Counted from the first letter of the stretch, positions 1-6,654 are shown. The stretch is DNA of 9,802 nucleotides from Minisyncoccota bacterium (GCA_028276315.1 JAPYWP010000015.1:1-9802), one strand, 5' to 3'. Translations and numbers: made by a program. Notes: generated by a model from the letters alone, not told the origin.

Positions 1-114
1 TACAAATATACTTTTGATTTAATAAAAAATTTAAATCAATTTGAAAAATTTTTACCCAATGAGACAAAAAGATTTTATAAAGAATGGGTCAGATTTTTTA
101 ATAATAAAACATGA
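1..114 (+). CDS. C-terminal tail of an unidentified protein (5' truncated)
   Basis: An open frame enters from the left edge and gives 37 residues before a TGA stop. The tail is rich in Lys, Phe and Asn and ends in KEWVRFFNNKT. Its stop overlaps the next gene's start as ATGA (111-114), which points to translational coupling and co-transcription with the glycosyltransferase-like gene that follows. I see no domain signature in so short a piece. By context it is probably another glycan-biosynthesis gene, but that is inference only. Confidence 0.65.
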   Translation, partial: YKYTFDLIKNLNQFEKFLPNETKRFYKEWVRFFNNKT

Positions 115-1022
115 TTGTATCCGAAAACGACAAAAAAAGAGAAATTTTCATATGTACAACCTTCAGAGATTTTAATGGTACAGAGAATGATGAAATACAG
201 AAATTGTTTTTAGAATCGCTTAAAAATCAAACCTACCAAAATTTCGAATTAGTAGTAACAATTTTTAAAGAAAAAAATGTAGAGAATAAAATAAAAGAAT
301 TTAATTTACCGGTGAAATTTTATTATGATTCTTCTCAAGATTATAAATACTCACATACAGAGGTATTATTAAATTGTATAAAAGAAGCAGATAATATGTT
401 GTTTAATGCTATTATTGTTTGGACAACTGCTGATGTTATTTTTGAAAATAATTTTTTCGAAATTATTAATAATTATTTATCTCAAAACGGCGTTGCTATT
501 ATTCACCCTCATTATATTTATAGAAATATAAACGATTTTATAAAAAATAGTAATTCAATATTAACATTAAGATCAGGCATGGATGTTATTGTATTTGATG
601 GCTCTTTGTTTTATAACAAAAATATTTTAGAAGATATCAAAAAATATAAAAATGTAAACTGGGGTCTTTTTGAACATTTCTTATGTGCTCTAGGATTTTT
701 ATATGCTAAAAAAAGAATTAATTTATTCTACAAAACAAAAGTTAAAAAAATTATCAATAATTTGTCAATTCTTCAAGAATCGATGCCTATAGCAGATCCC
801 AGAAATATAGATTCTTTTAAAAAATTTTTAAAAGAAAAACATCTTAGTTATGATTTTTTTTATTTATTTAAATGCAACAAAATTTTTGATATTTACGATG
901 GAAACAAATTGAAATATTATTGGGAATTAAAAAATTATTTTTTTACTAAAGATTTTTTGTTTTCTTTGATACCAAAAAGATTAAAATTTTTATTAAAGGA
1001 TTTATTCTTTAAAAATAAATAG
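111..1022 (+). CDS. GT2-like (GT-A fold) glycosyltransferase-related protein, no clear DxD
   Basis: The 303-residue product has the entry pattern of family 2 glycosyltransferases: a beta strand (EIFICTTF, residues 11-18), a helix, then NQTYQNFELVV (39-49), which matches the usual S-x-x-x-Q-T-Y-x-N-x-E-hydrophobic block. Where GT2 enzymes carry the metal-binding DxD, after a hydrophobic strand and before an 'FENNFF' segment, this protein reads WTTAD (104-108), with only one acidic residue. A further GT-like region with VFDGSLFY follows near 161-168. The C-terminal third is basic and aromatic (many Lys, Phe, Tyr), which would suit peripheral contact with the membrane. The start overlaps the previous stop (ATGA) and the next gene begins 2 bases after this one ends. 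Likely a divergent sugar transferase acting in the cytoplasm on a lipid-linked glycan; donor and acceptor cannot be deduced. It may be metal independent or inactive. Confidence 0.6.
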   Translation: MIVSENDKKREIFICTTFRDFNGTENDEIQKLFLESLKNQTYQNFELVVTIFKEKNVENKIKEFNLPVKFYYDSSQDYKYSHTEVLLNCIKEADNMLFNAIIVWTTADVIFENNFFEIINNYLSQNGVAIIHPHYIYRNINDFIKNSNSILTLRSGMDVIVFDGSLFYNKNILEDIKKYKNVNWGLFEHFLCALGFLYAKKRINLFYKTKVKKIINNLSILQESMPIADPRNIDSFKKFLKEKHLSYDFFYLFKCNKIFDIYDGNKLKYYWELKNYFFTKDFLFSLIPKRLKFLLKDLFFKNK

Positions 1023-1024
1023 AT

Positions 1025-2044
1025 ATGAAAATTAGCATAATAGTTCCAACAATAAGAGAAAATTCAATATTAAGATTTTTAAATGAATGGAGTGTGATTT
1101 TTCAAAAAGAAAATATAAATTTAATTGTAATTGAAGATAACCCACAAAAGACTTTTAATATTAAAAAAGATTCTTATAAATTTATTATTAATCATTATTC
1201 TTGGGAAGATATAGAAAAAGATCTGGGTAAAGATAGTTGGATAATTCCAAGAAGAACTTCCGCTATTAAAAGTTATGGTTTTTGGAAAGCTTATCAAGAA
1301 AAAGCAGATTTGATTATTACGTTAGATGATGATTGCTATCCAATAGAAAATTATTTAAAAAATTTTCAAAAAGGTAATTTAATACAAATTTATAAAAACA
1401 ATCTTTTTAAAAATAAATTTAGAGAAACAGCATGGGTTTCTACAATAAATCAAATTCAACCAAGAGGATTGCCTTACAAAAGATTAGAAAGAATAATAAA
1501 TTCTCAGCAAATAATTTTAAATCATGGTTTATGGGCAAACATTCCGGATTTAGACGCTAAAACACAATTATTAACTAAAACAATTCCTAAAATAGAAAAA
1601 TATTTTGCAAATCAGTTAATTCCTCAAGGCAAATATTTCTCGATGTGCGGGATGAATATAGGATGGAAAAAAGAATTAACACCAACAATGTATTTTATGT
1701 TAATGGGCAAAGATAAAAATGAAAAAAGTTGGGGATTTGATAGATTTGATGATATATGGGCCGGTATATTTACTAAAAAAATTTGTGATTATTTAGGATA
1801 TATGATAATATCTGGATATCCAGTTGTTTGGCATGATAGAGCTAGCGATCCTTATAGAAATTTAGAAAAAGAAAAAACAGGAATAAAAGTAAACGAATAT
1901 TTATGGCAAGAAGTTGATAAAATTAAGCTGACAAAATCAAATTTTAAAGAATGTTATAAAGAATTAGCAGAAAAATTAAATTTAAAAACTGATTATTTTA
2001 AAAAACTTAAAAAAGCAATGATTATTTGGTCAGAATTATTTTAA
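1025..2044 (+). CDS. Reversibly glycosylated polypeptide / UDP-arabinopyranose mutase family protein (GT75)
   Basis: The 339-residue protein matches the plant RGP/UAM family motif by motif: IPRRTSAIKSYGF (74-86), TLDDDCYP (99-106, the metal and nucleotide-sugar DDD), PRGLP (146-150), HGLWANIPDLDA (167-178), SMCGMNI (206-212), MYFMLMG (222-228), RFDDIWAG (240-247), KKICDYLG (251-258) and WHDRASDPYRNL (269-280). In plants this family converts UDP-arabinopyranose to UDP-arabinofuranose and is reversibly glycosylated on an arginine in the RGYP block; R147 here is the counterpart. The second arginine of that block appears shifted by one residue (R153, with L154 at the strictly aligned place). Length is close to the plant proteins (about 350-360). 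The product is soluble and cytosolic, 2 bases from its upstream neighbour and followed directly by a GlfT-like transferase. It probably supplies a furanose nucleotide-sugar to the locus; the true sugar is not proven. Confidence 0.85.
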   Translation: MKISIIVPTIRENSILRFLNEWSVIFQKENINLIVIEDNPQKTFNIKKDSYKFIINHYSWEDIEKDLGKDSWIIPRRTSAIKSYGFWKAYQEKADLIITLDDDCYPIENYLKNFQKGNLIQIYKNNLFKNKFRETAWVSTINQIQPRGLPYKRLERIINSQQIILNHGLWANIPDLDAKTQLLTKTIPKIEKYFANQLIPQGKYFSMCGMNIGWKKELTPTMYFMLMGKDKNEKSWGFDRFDDIWAGIFTKKICDYLGYMIISGYPVVWHDRASDPYRNLEKEKTGIKVNEYLWQEVDKIKLTKSNFKECYKELAEKLNLKTDYFKKLKKAMIIWSELF

Positions 2045-2055
2045 ATTTTAAAAAT

Positions 2056-2955
2056 ATGAAAGATAAAGTTTTTGCAATTTTACTTTGTTACAATACTCCC
2101 CATGAAAGATTAAAAGAAATTATAGAGAATATAATAAACCAGACTTATGAAGTTTATAGGGTTTTAATTTGGGATAATGCTTCCCCCAATAAAATTGATG
2201 AGTTTTTATCAGAGAATAACTTTTTAAACAACGGGAAAATTATTTATATTAAATCACAAGAAAATCTGGGAGCAGGGGGTGGATTTTCTGCTGCGATTGA
2301 ATATATAGAAAATAAATTTAAAGATTTTGATTGGATATGGTTTATTGAAGATGATGTAAAACCAGAAATCAATTGCTTAGAAACCATGATAAAATTTAAA
2401 AATTCATCTAAGTTTATTTGTCCTGTAAGAAAGTTTAAAGATGGTACTATAGCTGATTATCAAACTTTTTATGATTATAAAATTCAAAGTTGGGTTAGTA
2501 TTAAAAACAAAAGAAATGACTATTGTTATATTAATGTCAAAACTTTTGAAGGCATTTTAGTACATAAAGAATTATTTAAAATTATTGGTTTGCCACCGAA
2601 AGAAAATTTTATTATGCATGATGATGAAATTTTTACACTAAATGCCTCTTTGTATGAAAATATTCTTCTTGCAAAAAATGCTCATATTACTATTTTAAAA
2701 GATAAAGAAAGCTATTATTTAAGTCCAAGATCAGCATATTATATTCTAAGAAATTTATTTTTAATTAAAAATTTTTTAGAAAAGAATGATATGTTCTCAA
2801 TAAGAGTAAAAGTTGTTTTTTATATACTTTTTATTTGGAGAGCATTTTTTTATTGTTTTAAATTTACCTTTATCCATCCAAACGCTAAAGGTATTTATGC
2901 TGTAATTATGAGCATCATTCATGGATTAAAAGGTCGATTTGGAAGATATTTTTAA
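2056..2955 (+). CDS. Family 2 glycosyltransferase, galactofuranosyltransferase-like
   Basis: I start at ATG 2056 (299 residues); a TTG at 2026 in frame would overlap the previous gene and add ten residues before the natural first strand KVFAILLCYN. The protein shows QTYEVYRVLIWDNAS (29-43), ENLGAGGGFSAAIEY (69-83), WIWFIEDDVKPE (93-104, DxD-type metal site EDD 98-100), HDDE (188-191, in the place of the catalytic acidic pair) and SPRSAYYILRN (223-233), and ends in GLKGRFGRYF. The glycine-rich NxGxGGGF block, a following DDD-like motif, the YYxxRN motif and a GRFG tail are shared with GlfT/RfbF-type galactofuranosyltransferases and related rhamnosyltransferases. It therefore probably transfers a furanose, or another sugar, onto a lipid-linked acceptor at the inner face of the membrane. 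It lies next to the GT75 mutase homologue, which could make its donor. It is the last gene of the first block. Confidence 0.78.
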   Translation: MKDKVFAILLCYNTPHERLKEIIENIINQTYEVYRVLIWDNASPNKIDEFLSENNFLNNGKIIYIKSQENLGAGGGFSAAIEYIENKFKDFDWIWFIEDDVKPEINCLETMIKFKNSSKFICPVRKFKDGTIADYQTFYDYKIQSWVSIKNKRNDYCYINVKTFEGILVHKELFKIIGLPPKENFIMHDDEIFTLNASLYENILLAKNAHITILKDKESYYLSPRSAYYILRNLFLIKNFLEKNDMFSIRVKVVFYILFIWRAFFYCFKFTFIHPNAKGIYAVIMSIIHGLKGRFGRYF

Positions 2956-2960
2956 CCCCC

Positions 2961-2983
2961 AATTTTTAAGAAAAATTTTTTAT
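2961..2983 (+). terminator. Weak AT-only hairpin after the first glycan block
   Basis: AATTTTT (2961-2967), a 3-base loop AAG, and AAAAATT (2971-2977) form a perfect 7-bp stem followed by a run of T. It sits 6 bases after the stop of the GlfT-like gene. With only A-T pairs it would be a poor intrinsic terminator, and its T run merges with the TATAAT box at 2981. Chance is a real alternative in DNA this AT-rich. Confidence 0.25.
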
Positions 2984-2988
2984 AATAA
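2973..2988 (+). promoter_or_regulatory. Candidate distal promoter -10 (TATAAT) in a block shared with the DUF192 promoter
   Basis: A perfect TATAAT lies at 2981-2986, within a 16-base block (AAATTTTTTATAATAA) that recurs exactly at 8844-8859 upstream of the DUF192 gene. There is no good -35 at 17 bases. A start near 2993 would give a leader of about 113 bases to the methyltransferase ATG at 3106. The repetition between two intergenic regions supports a promoter role, though the block is low-complexity. Confidence 0.35.
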
Positions 2989-3070
2989 GTAAATTTCACT
3001 TGGTTAAAATTAAGCAAGAAATTAATTTCACTTATATGGAAGAAAAATTAAACAATAAAATTTATAACTT

Positions 3071-3099
3071 TTGCAGTTTATTTTCTAATTTTATATAAT
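3071..3099 (+). promoter_or_regulatory. Candidate sigma-70-type promoter of the second glycan block, predicted leaderless
   Basis: TTGCAG at 3071-3076 and a perfect TATAAT at 3094-3099 are separated by 17 bases, the ideal sigma-70 spacing; the -35 matches the consensus mainly in TTG. The expected transcription start, about 7 bases after the -10, falls on the A of the methyltransferase ATG at 3106, so the mRNA would have no 5' leader. No Shine-Dalgarno sequence precedes that ATG. The same TATAAT-N6-ATG distance is seen before the DUF192 gene. Confidence 0.55.
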
Positions 3100-3105
3100 T
3101 AATTT

Positions 3106-3822
3106 ATGGATATTCAAAATTTGTATGAAAAACAATATCGGGAAGGTAAGTTAAAGTCGGATTATGCTTCTTTTAAAATCTTAAGAAAGTTATTTAAAAA
3201 GTTTAATAAGTCAAGGGAAGATATAGCAGAAAGATTTTTAGAAAAAGGAGAAAGAATACTTGATATTGGATGTGGTGACGGAACTTTTTTACTTAAAGCC
3301 AGCCGATTTTACAATGAGTTATATGGCATAGATATTGTTGATTCAAGAATTAAAAAAGCAGAAGAATTTTTAAACAATTCGGTTTCTTCAGATAAAATTC
3401 ATTTATTCGTTGAAGACGTAAATAATGGGTTGACTTTCTTTAATGATAATTTTTTTGATTGTGTATCTATTATTGCTGTATTGGAACATTTATTTGACCC
3501 ATTTTTAATAATTAGAGAAATAAAAAGAGTTTTAAAACCAGGCGGGATATTGATTTTAGAAGTTCCAAATATTGGCTATATTAAGCATAGAATTAAATTA
3601 TTATTTGGAAAACTACCCATTACATCGTCCCCTTATAATTGGCAAGAAATAGGATGGGATGGCGGACACCTACATTATTTTACTTTAGGATCATTAAAAT
3701 GGCTTCTTGGTTTATACTCTTTGAAAATAGAACAAGTAAGTGGTTCAGGATTGTTTGCCGATTTTAGAAATTTTTATCCATCTCTTTTATGTGGCGATAT
3801 TATTTTAAAAGCACAAAAATGA
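3106..3822 (+). CDS. Class I SAM-dependent methyltransferase of a glycan locus
   Basis: The 238-residue protein is a Rossmann-fold methyltransferase. Motif I is ILDIGCGDG (51-59, SAM-binding glycine loop); the acidic residue at the end of the second strand is D76 in GIDI; VEDV (102-105) fits the adenine-contact strand; AVLEHLFDP (124-132) is the LEH motif; LKPGG (143-147) ends the fifth helix. The late GGHLHYFT (186-193) is typical of methyltransferases found in LPS and capsule clusters (Methyltransf_23/11 type). The likely role is O-methylation of a sugar or chain end, in the cytoplasm. It is the first gene after an intergenic promoter and its TGA overlaps the next start (ATGA, 3819-3822), so the two are probably translationally coupled. 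The exact substrate is unknown. Confidence 0.8.
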   Translation: MDIQNLYEKQYREGKLKSDYASFKILRKLFKKFNKSREDIAERFLEKGERILDIGCGDGTFLLKASRFYNELYGIDIVDSRIKKAEEFLNNSVSSDKIHLFVEDVNNGLTFFNDNFFDCVSIIAVLEHLFDPFLIIREIKRVLKPGGILILEVPNIGYIKHRIKLLFGKLPITSSPYNWQEIGWDGGHLHYFTLGSLKWLLGLYSLKIEQVSGSGLFADFRNFYPSLLCGDIILKAQK

Positions 3823-4946
3823 AAATTTTGTTAGTTCATAATATAATCTCTCCTTATAAAGTTTTTTTATTTAATGAAATAGCCAAGTTAATAGATAACT
3901 TTTCAGTAATTTTTATAGCCGAAACTGAAAAAATAAGAGAATGGAAAACAAATTTTAGTGAAATAAATTTTCATTTTAGTTTACTATTTCCCCAAAAGAG
4001 AATAGAGGATATAAGTTTGATAGAACTAACCAGAAAACTTCTAAAAAATTTAAGAAGCGAAAACCCAGATATTTTAATTATTGATGGTTACTCTCATATA
4101 GGATTTTGGATAGCAATGTTATGGGGAAAATTTAATAATAAAAAGCTGGTTTTGTGGTCATCTACCACAGAGCAAGATAAAAAAAGATTTTTTCTAAAAG
4201 AACTTTTAAAAAAATTTTTTATTAAGCAATTTCATTATGCTAATGTATATGGAAGGAAAAGCAAAAATTATTTAGAAAAATTAGGTTTTGAGTCAGATAA
4301 AATTTTTATAATGGGTAATGTAACTGATAATAATTTTTATTCAGAAAATTGTTATAACTTTCGAAAGGAAAAAGATAATATAATTAAAGAATTCAATTTA
4401 CTTCCTAATAATTTTATATTTGTTGGTAGATTTGCTCCAGAAAAAAATATATTTACTCTACTTGAAACATATAAAGAAGCAGAAATTGAGAGATATAATT
4501 GGGGATTAATACTTGTAGGGGGTGGTCCATTAAATAAAGAGATAAAGAATTATATAGCTAAAAATAATTTAAAGAAAGTATTCTTACCTGGTTTCTTGGA
4601 TAAAAAGGAATTATGTAAATTTTATGCTGTAAGCGATGTTTTAGTTTTGCCAAGTATTAGTGAATCATGGGGTCTTGTTGTTAATGAAGCTATGAGCTGT
4701 GGATTGGCTATTATTGTTTCTTCAAATTGCGGATGTTATCCAGATCTCGTCAAAGATGGTGTTAATGGTTTTTCATTTAACCCGTATAACAAAGAAGAAC
4801 TTAAGAAAATTATGTTATCTATTGTTAAGAGAGAGTATAACTTAGATGAGCTAAAATTAAACTCATTAAAAATAATCAAAGACTTTACGTTAGAATCTGC
4901 TGCCAAAATAGTTAAGAAAACAATAGATTTATTATCCGTTAAATGA
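3819..4946 (+). CDS. Family 4 glycosyltransferase (GT-B)
   Basis: I start at ATG 3819, which overlaps the previous stop and opens with MKILLVHNIISPYK, the normal first strand of GT4 enzymes; an ATG at 3789 in the same frame lies inside the methyltransferase gene and would add ten unlikely residues. In the 375-residue product the C-terminal nucleotide-sugar domain shows FVGRFAPEKN (201-210, with the Arg and Lys that bind the donor phosphates), ILVGGGP (231-237), VFLPGFL (254-260) and PSISESWGLVVNEAMSCGL (278-296). E282 and E290 form the EX7E motif of retaining GT4 enzymes. It probably adds one sugar to a lipid-linked oligosaccharide on the cytoplasmic side of the membrane; sugar identity cannot be read. 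The deacetylase gene follows after 12 bases, with a disturbed start (see 4952-4965). Confidence 0.85.
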   Translation: MKILLVHNIISPYKVFLFNEIAKLIDNFSVIFIAETEKIREWKTNFSEINFHFSLLFPQKRIEDISLIELTRKLLKNLRSENPDILIIDGYSHIGFWIAMLWGKFNNKKLVLWSSTTEQDKKRFFLKELLKKFFIKQFHYANVYGRKSKNYLEKLGFESDKIFIMGNVTDNNFYSENCYNFRKEKDNIIKEFNLLPNNFIFVGRFAPEKNIFTLLETYKEAEIERYNWGLILVGGGPLNKEIKNYIAKNNLKKVFLPGFLDKKELCKFYAVSDVLVLPSISESWGLVVNEAMSCGLAIIVSSNCGCYPDLVKDGVNGFSFNPYNKEELKKIMLSIVKREYNLDELKLNSLKIIKDFTLESAAKIVKKTIDLLSVK

Positions 4947-4951
4947 AAATT

Positions 4952-4965
4952 ATGTATCATGTATC
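4952..4965 (+). repeat. Seven-base tandem duplication (ATGTATC x2) at a start codon
   Basis: ATGTATC occurs twice in a row at 4952-4958 and 4959-4965, so two ATG codons lie seven bases apart in different frames. The upstream GT4 gene ends in an ATGA whose ATG (4943) reads only 13 codons before TAA. Removing one copy of the repeat would join ATG 4943 in frame to the deacetylase, with N-terminus MKIMYPEVYF. The duplication is seen directly; its origin by slippage is inference. Confidence 0.9.
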
Positions 4966-5777
4966 CCGAGGTATATTTTGCTAAAATTAAGCAAGAAATA
5001 AAAAGAGCATTAGGAGTATTTTATTACCCCTCTTTTAAAATAAATAAAATATTTGATAATAAACCAAAATTTATAATTTTAGTGTATCATTCTATACATC
5101 CAAGACATCCTTGGTCTATTTCTCCAAATAAATTTGAGGAACAAATTAAATTTATTTCTTCGAATTATCCAATTCTGTCATTAGGAGATTTTTTTAATTT
5201 TAAAGAAAATTCTATCTCTATAACTTTTGATGACGGTTATGAGGATAATTTTTATTATGCCTTGCCGATTCTTAAAAAATATAATTTAAATGCTACTTTT
5301 TTTATTTGTTCAGGATTTATTACTAAAGAAATAGACATCGCTAAAGATGGACCTTACAAAGGACTTAGGCCTTTAACTATTGAGATGATTAAAGAAATGA
5401 AAAAAGAAGGAATGAATTTTGGTTCGCATACTCACGCTCATCCTATTTTATCGAAAGTCTCACTGTCTCAAGCTAAAGAAGATATACATAAATCAAAAAT
5501 TATTTTAGAGAGTATTTTAGAAGAAAAAATAAATTTATTTGCTTATCCATTTGGTCAATTAAACACTTTTAACGATAACATTATATCGGTTTTAAAGGAA
5601 GAAGGCTTTCAATTATCTTGTTCTACGATTTGGGGAAATAATAATAAACATACTAATCCTTTTATACTTAGACGGATAAGAATTGATCCCATGGATACTT
5701 TAAGAGATTTTAAAGATAAAATCGAAGGTAAATGGGATTTTATTAAGTGGTTTCATTATTTAAAATGGATAACATAA
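4959..5777 (+). CDS. Polysaccharide deacetylase (NodB homology, CE4)
   Basis: The 272-residue protein has the NodB domain from about residue 38: FIILVYHSI (38-46), SITFDDGYEDN (87-97; D91 as the presumed catalytic base and D92 as metal ligand), FGSHTHAH (154-161; H157 and H161 as the metal-binding His pair), FAYPFGQ (194-200) and a late LRRIRI (237-242). Known members remove N- or O-acetyl groups from glycans in a metal-dependent way. No signal peptide or membrane helix is visible, so the enzyme probably acts in the cytosol or at the inner membrane face on a lipid-linked intermediate. I use ATG 4959, the second copy of a 7-base tandem repeat; the first copy and the ATGA-coupled ATG at 4943 are out of frame. 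The next gene begins inside its last 13 bases. The substrate is presumably an N-acetylated sugar added by the neighbouring transferases. Confidence 0.85.
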   Translation: MYPEVYFAKIKQEIKRALGVFYYPSFKINKIFDNKPKFIILVYHSIHPRHPWSISPNKFEEQIKFISSNYPILSLGDFFNFKENSISITFDDGYEDNFYYALPILKKYNLNATFFICSGFITKEIDIAKDGPYKGLRPLTIEMIKEMKKEGMNFGSHTHAHPILSKVSLSQAKEDIHKSKIILESILEEKINLFAYPFGQLNTFNDNIISVLKEEGFQLSCSTIWGNNNKHTNPFILRRIRIDPMDTLRDFKDKIEGKWDFIKWFHYLKWIT

Positions 5778-6649
5778 TAGAGAAATATATTAAAATTTTT
5801 TGTTGTCCTAATGATCATTGCTCTTTGGAATTATACAAAAATTATTTGAAATGCCCAAAATGCAAAAGGAGATTTTCTATTTTTAGCAAAAATTTCGTTG
5901 AAATTTTACCTAAAGAAATTCCACAATGGGATTTAAGTAGTGAAGATAATAAACAGGCCGAGGAAGAATATAAAAGAATTTGTTTGGAAAAATTTACCTG
6001 GACAGAAAATCCAAAAGGGTGGGGATTTTTCCCAGAACTACATGCTGGTTCAAGGGCATTTGTTAAAAAAGAAATAGATAAAATTAAAAATATGATATTA
6101 TCTTATCGCCAAAACGGATTAATAATTGATGTTTCTGGCGGCTCTGGCAATTATAGTCTTCCTCTTTCATCTATGGCCTCTCTAATGATACATTGCGAAA
6201 CAGATATACAATCTTTATTAACTGCTTATTATCAGGCAAATAAATTAAAAATTAAAAATATAATTTTTGTTAGAGCTAATTATTTGAAGTTACCTTTCCA
6301 AGATAATACTTTTGATGTTATAATTTGCACAGATACTTTAGAAAGAGGAAGAAATCATGAAATTAAGCTAATTAAAGAAATTTATAGAATTTTAAAAGAA
6401 GGTGGTATAGGCATTCTTGATTTTCATAATTTACGACCATTGGCAAAAACTTTTAATCCTAAAATTACTTTTTATTCAAAAAGGGAAATAGAAGTTTTTT
6501 TAATGAAATTAAATATAAAAAACTTTGAGATTTATCCTTTTGGATATTTTCCCACAAGTTTAGCTTTGAGTGAAAGTATGTATTTGTTTTTGGATAAATT
6601 TTTGTTCTTTCTTCCACCCATTCGATATATTGTAGTAATAAAAAAATAA
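5765..6649 (+). CDS. Zinc-ribbon (Trm112-like) and class I methyltransferase fusion
   Basis: I start at ATG 5765 (294 residues), overlapping the deacetylase by 13 bases; a GTG at 5747 is possible. The N-terminus resembles a Trm112/UPF0434 zinc ribbon: C13/C14 then C19 and CPKC (30-33), followed by RRFSIFSKNFVEILP, which fits the usual '...F-x-x-x-x-G-I-P' continuation. A methyltransferase domain follows: IIDVSGGSGNY (120-130) as a variant of the SAM glycine loop (VSGGSG instead of VGCGTG), LPFQDNTFDVIICTDTLE (176-193), LKEGGIGILDF (210-220). The normal LEH motif reads LERGRNHE. Such fusions are common in surface-glycan and natural-product clusters and act on small molecules or sugars. The C-terminus is hydrophobic (about 272-292) and could lie on the membrane. 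It is probably cotranscribed with the next GT4 gene (5-base gap). Confidence 0.72.
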   Translation: MDNIIEKYIKIFCCPNDHCSLELYKNYLKCPKCKRRFSIFSKNFVEILPKEIPQWDLSSEDNKQAEEEYKRICLEKFTWTENPKGWGFFPELHAGSRAFVKKEIDKIKNMILSYRQNGLIIDVSGGSGNYSLPLSSMASLMIHCETDIQSLLTAYYQANKLKIKNIIFVRANYLKLPFQDNTFDVIICTDTLERGRNHEIKLIKEIYRILKEGGIGILDFHNLRPLAKTFNPKITFYSKREIEVFLMKLNIKNFEIYPFGYFPTSLALSESMYLFLDKFLFFLPPIRYIVVIKK

Positions 6650-6654
6650 AACAA

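Noticed and set aside
2026..2055. Upstream TTG start for the GlfT-like gene
   Set aside because: It would overlap the mutase gene and add ten residues not resembling the family; ATG 2056 begins directly before the first GT2 strand.
3004..3021. An 18-base match between 3004-3021 and the deacetylase 5' region (TAAAATTAAGCAAGAAAT, near 4982-4999), in a frame reading KIKQEI in both
   Set aside because: It looked like a gene remnant, but flanks do not match and such A-rich matches are only marginally unlikely in a 10-kb window this AT-rich.
3036..3098. Possible 20-codon peptide beginning MEEKLNNKIYN in the gap before the methyltransferase
   Set aside because: No ribosome binding site, no family, and it ends inside the TATAAT box of the proximal promoter. 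A 21-codon frame is expected by chance.
3789..3818. Upstream ATG for the GT4 gene
   Set aside because: It lies inside the methyltransferase gene; ATG 3819 gives the standard GT4 N-terminus and an ATGA overlap.
4736..4960. Minus-strand open frame of 74 codons
   Set aside because: It lies wholly opposite the GT4 gene, which has clear family motifs through this stretch; the reverse frame has no recognisable domain.
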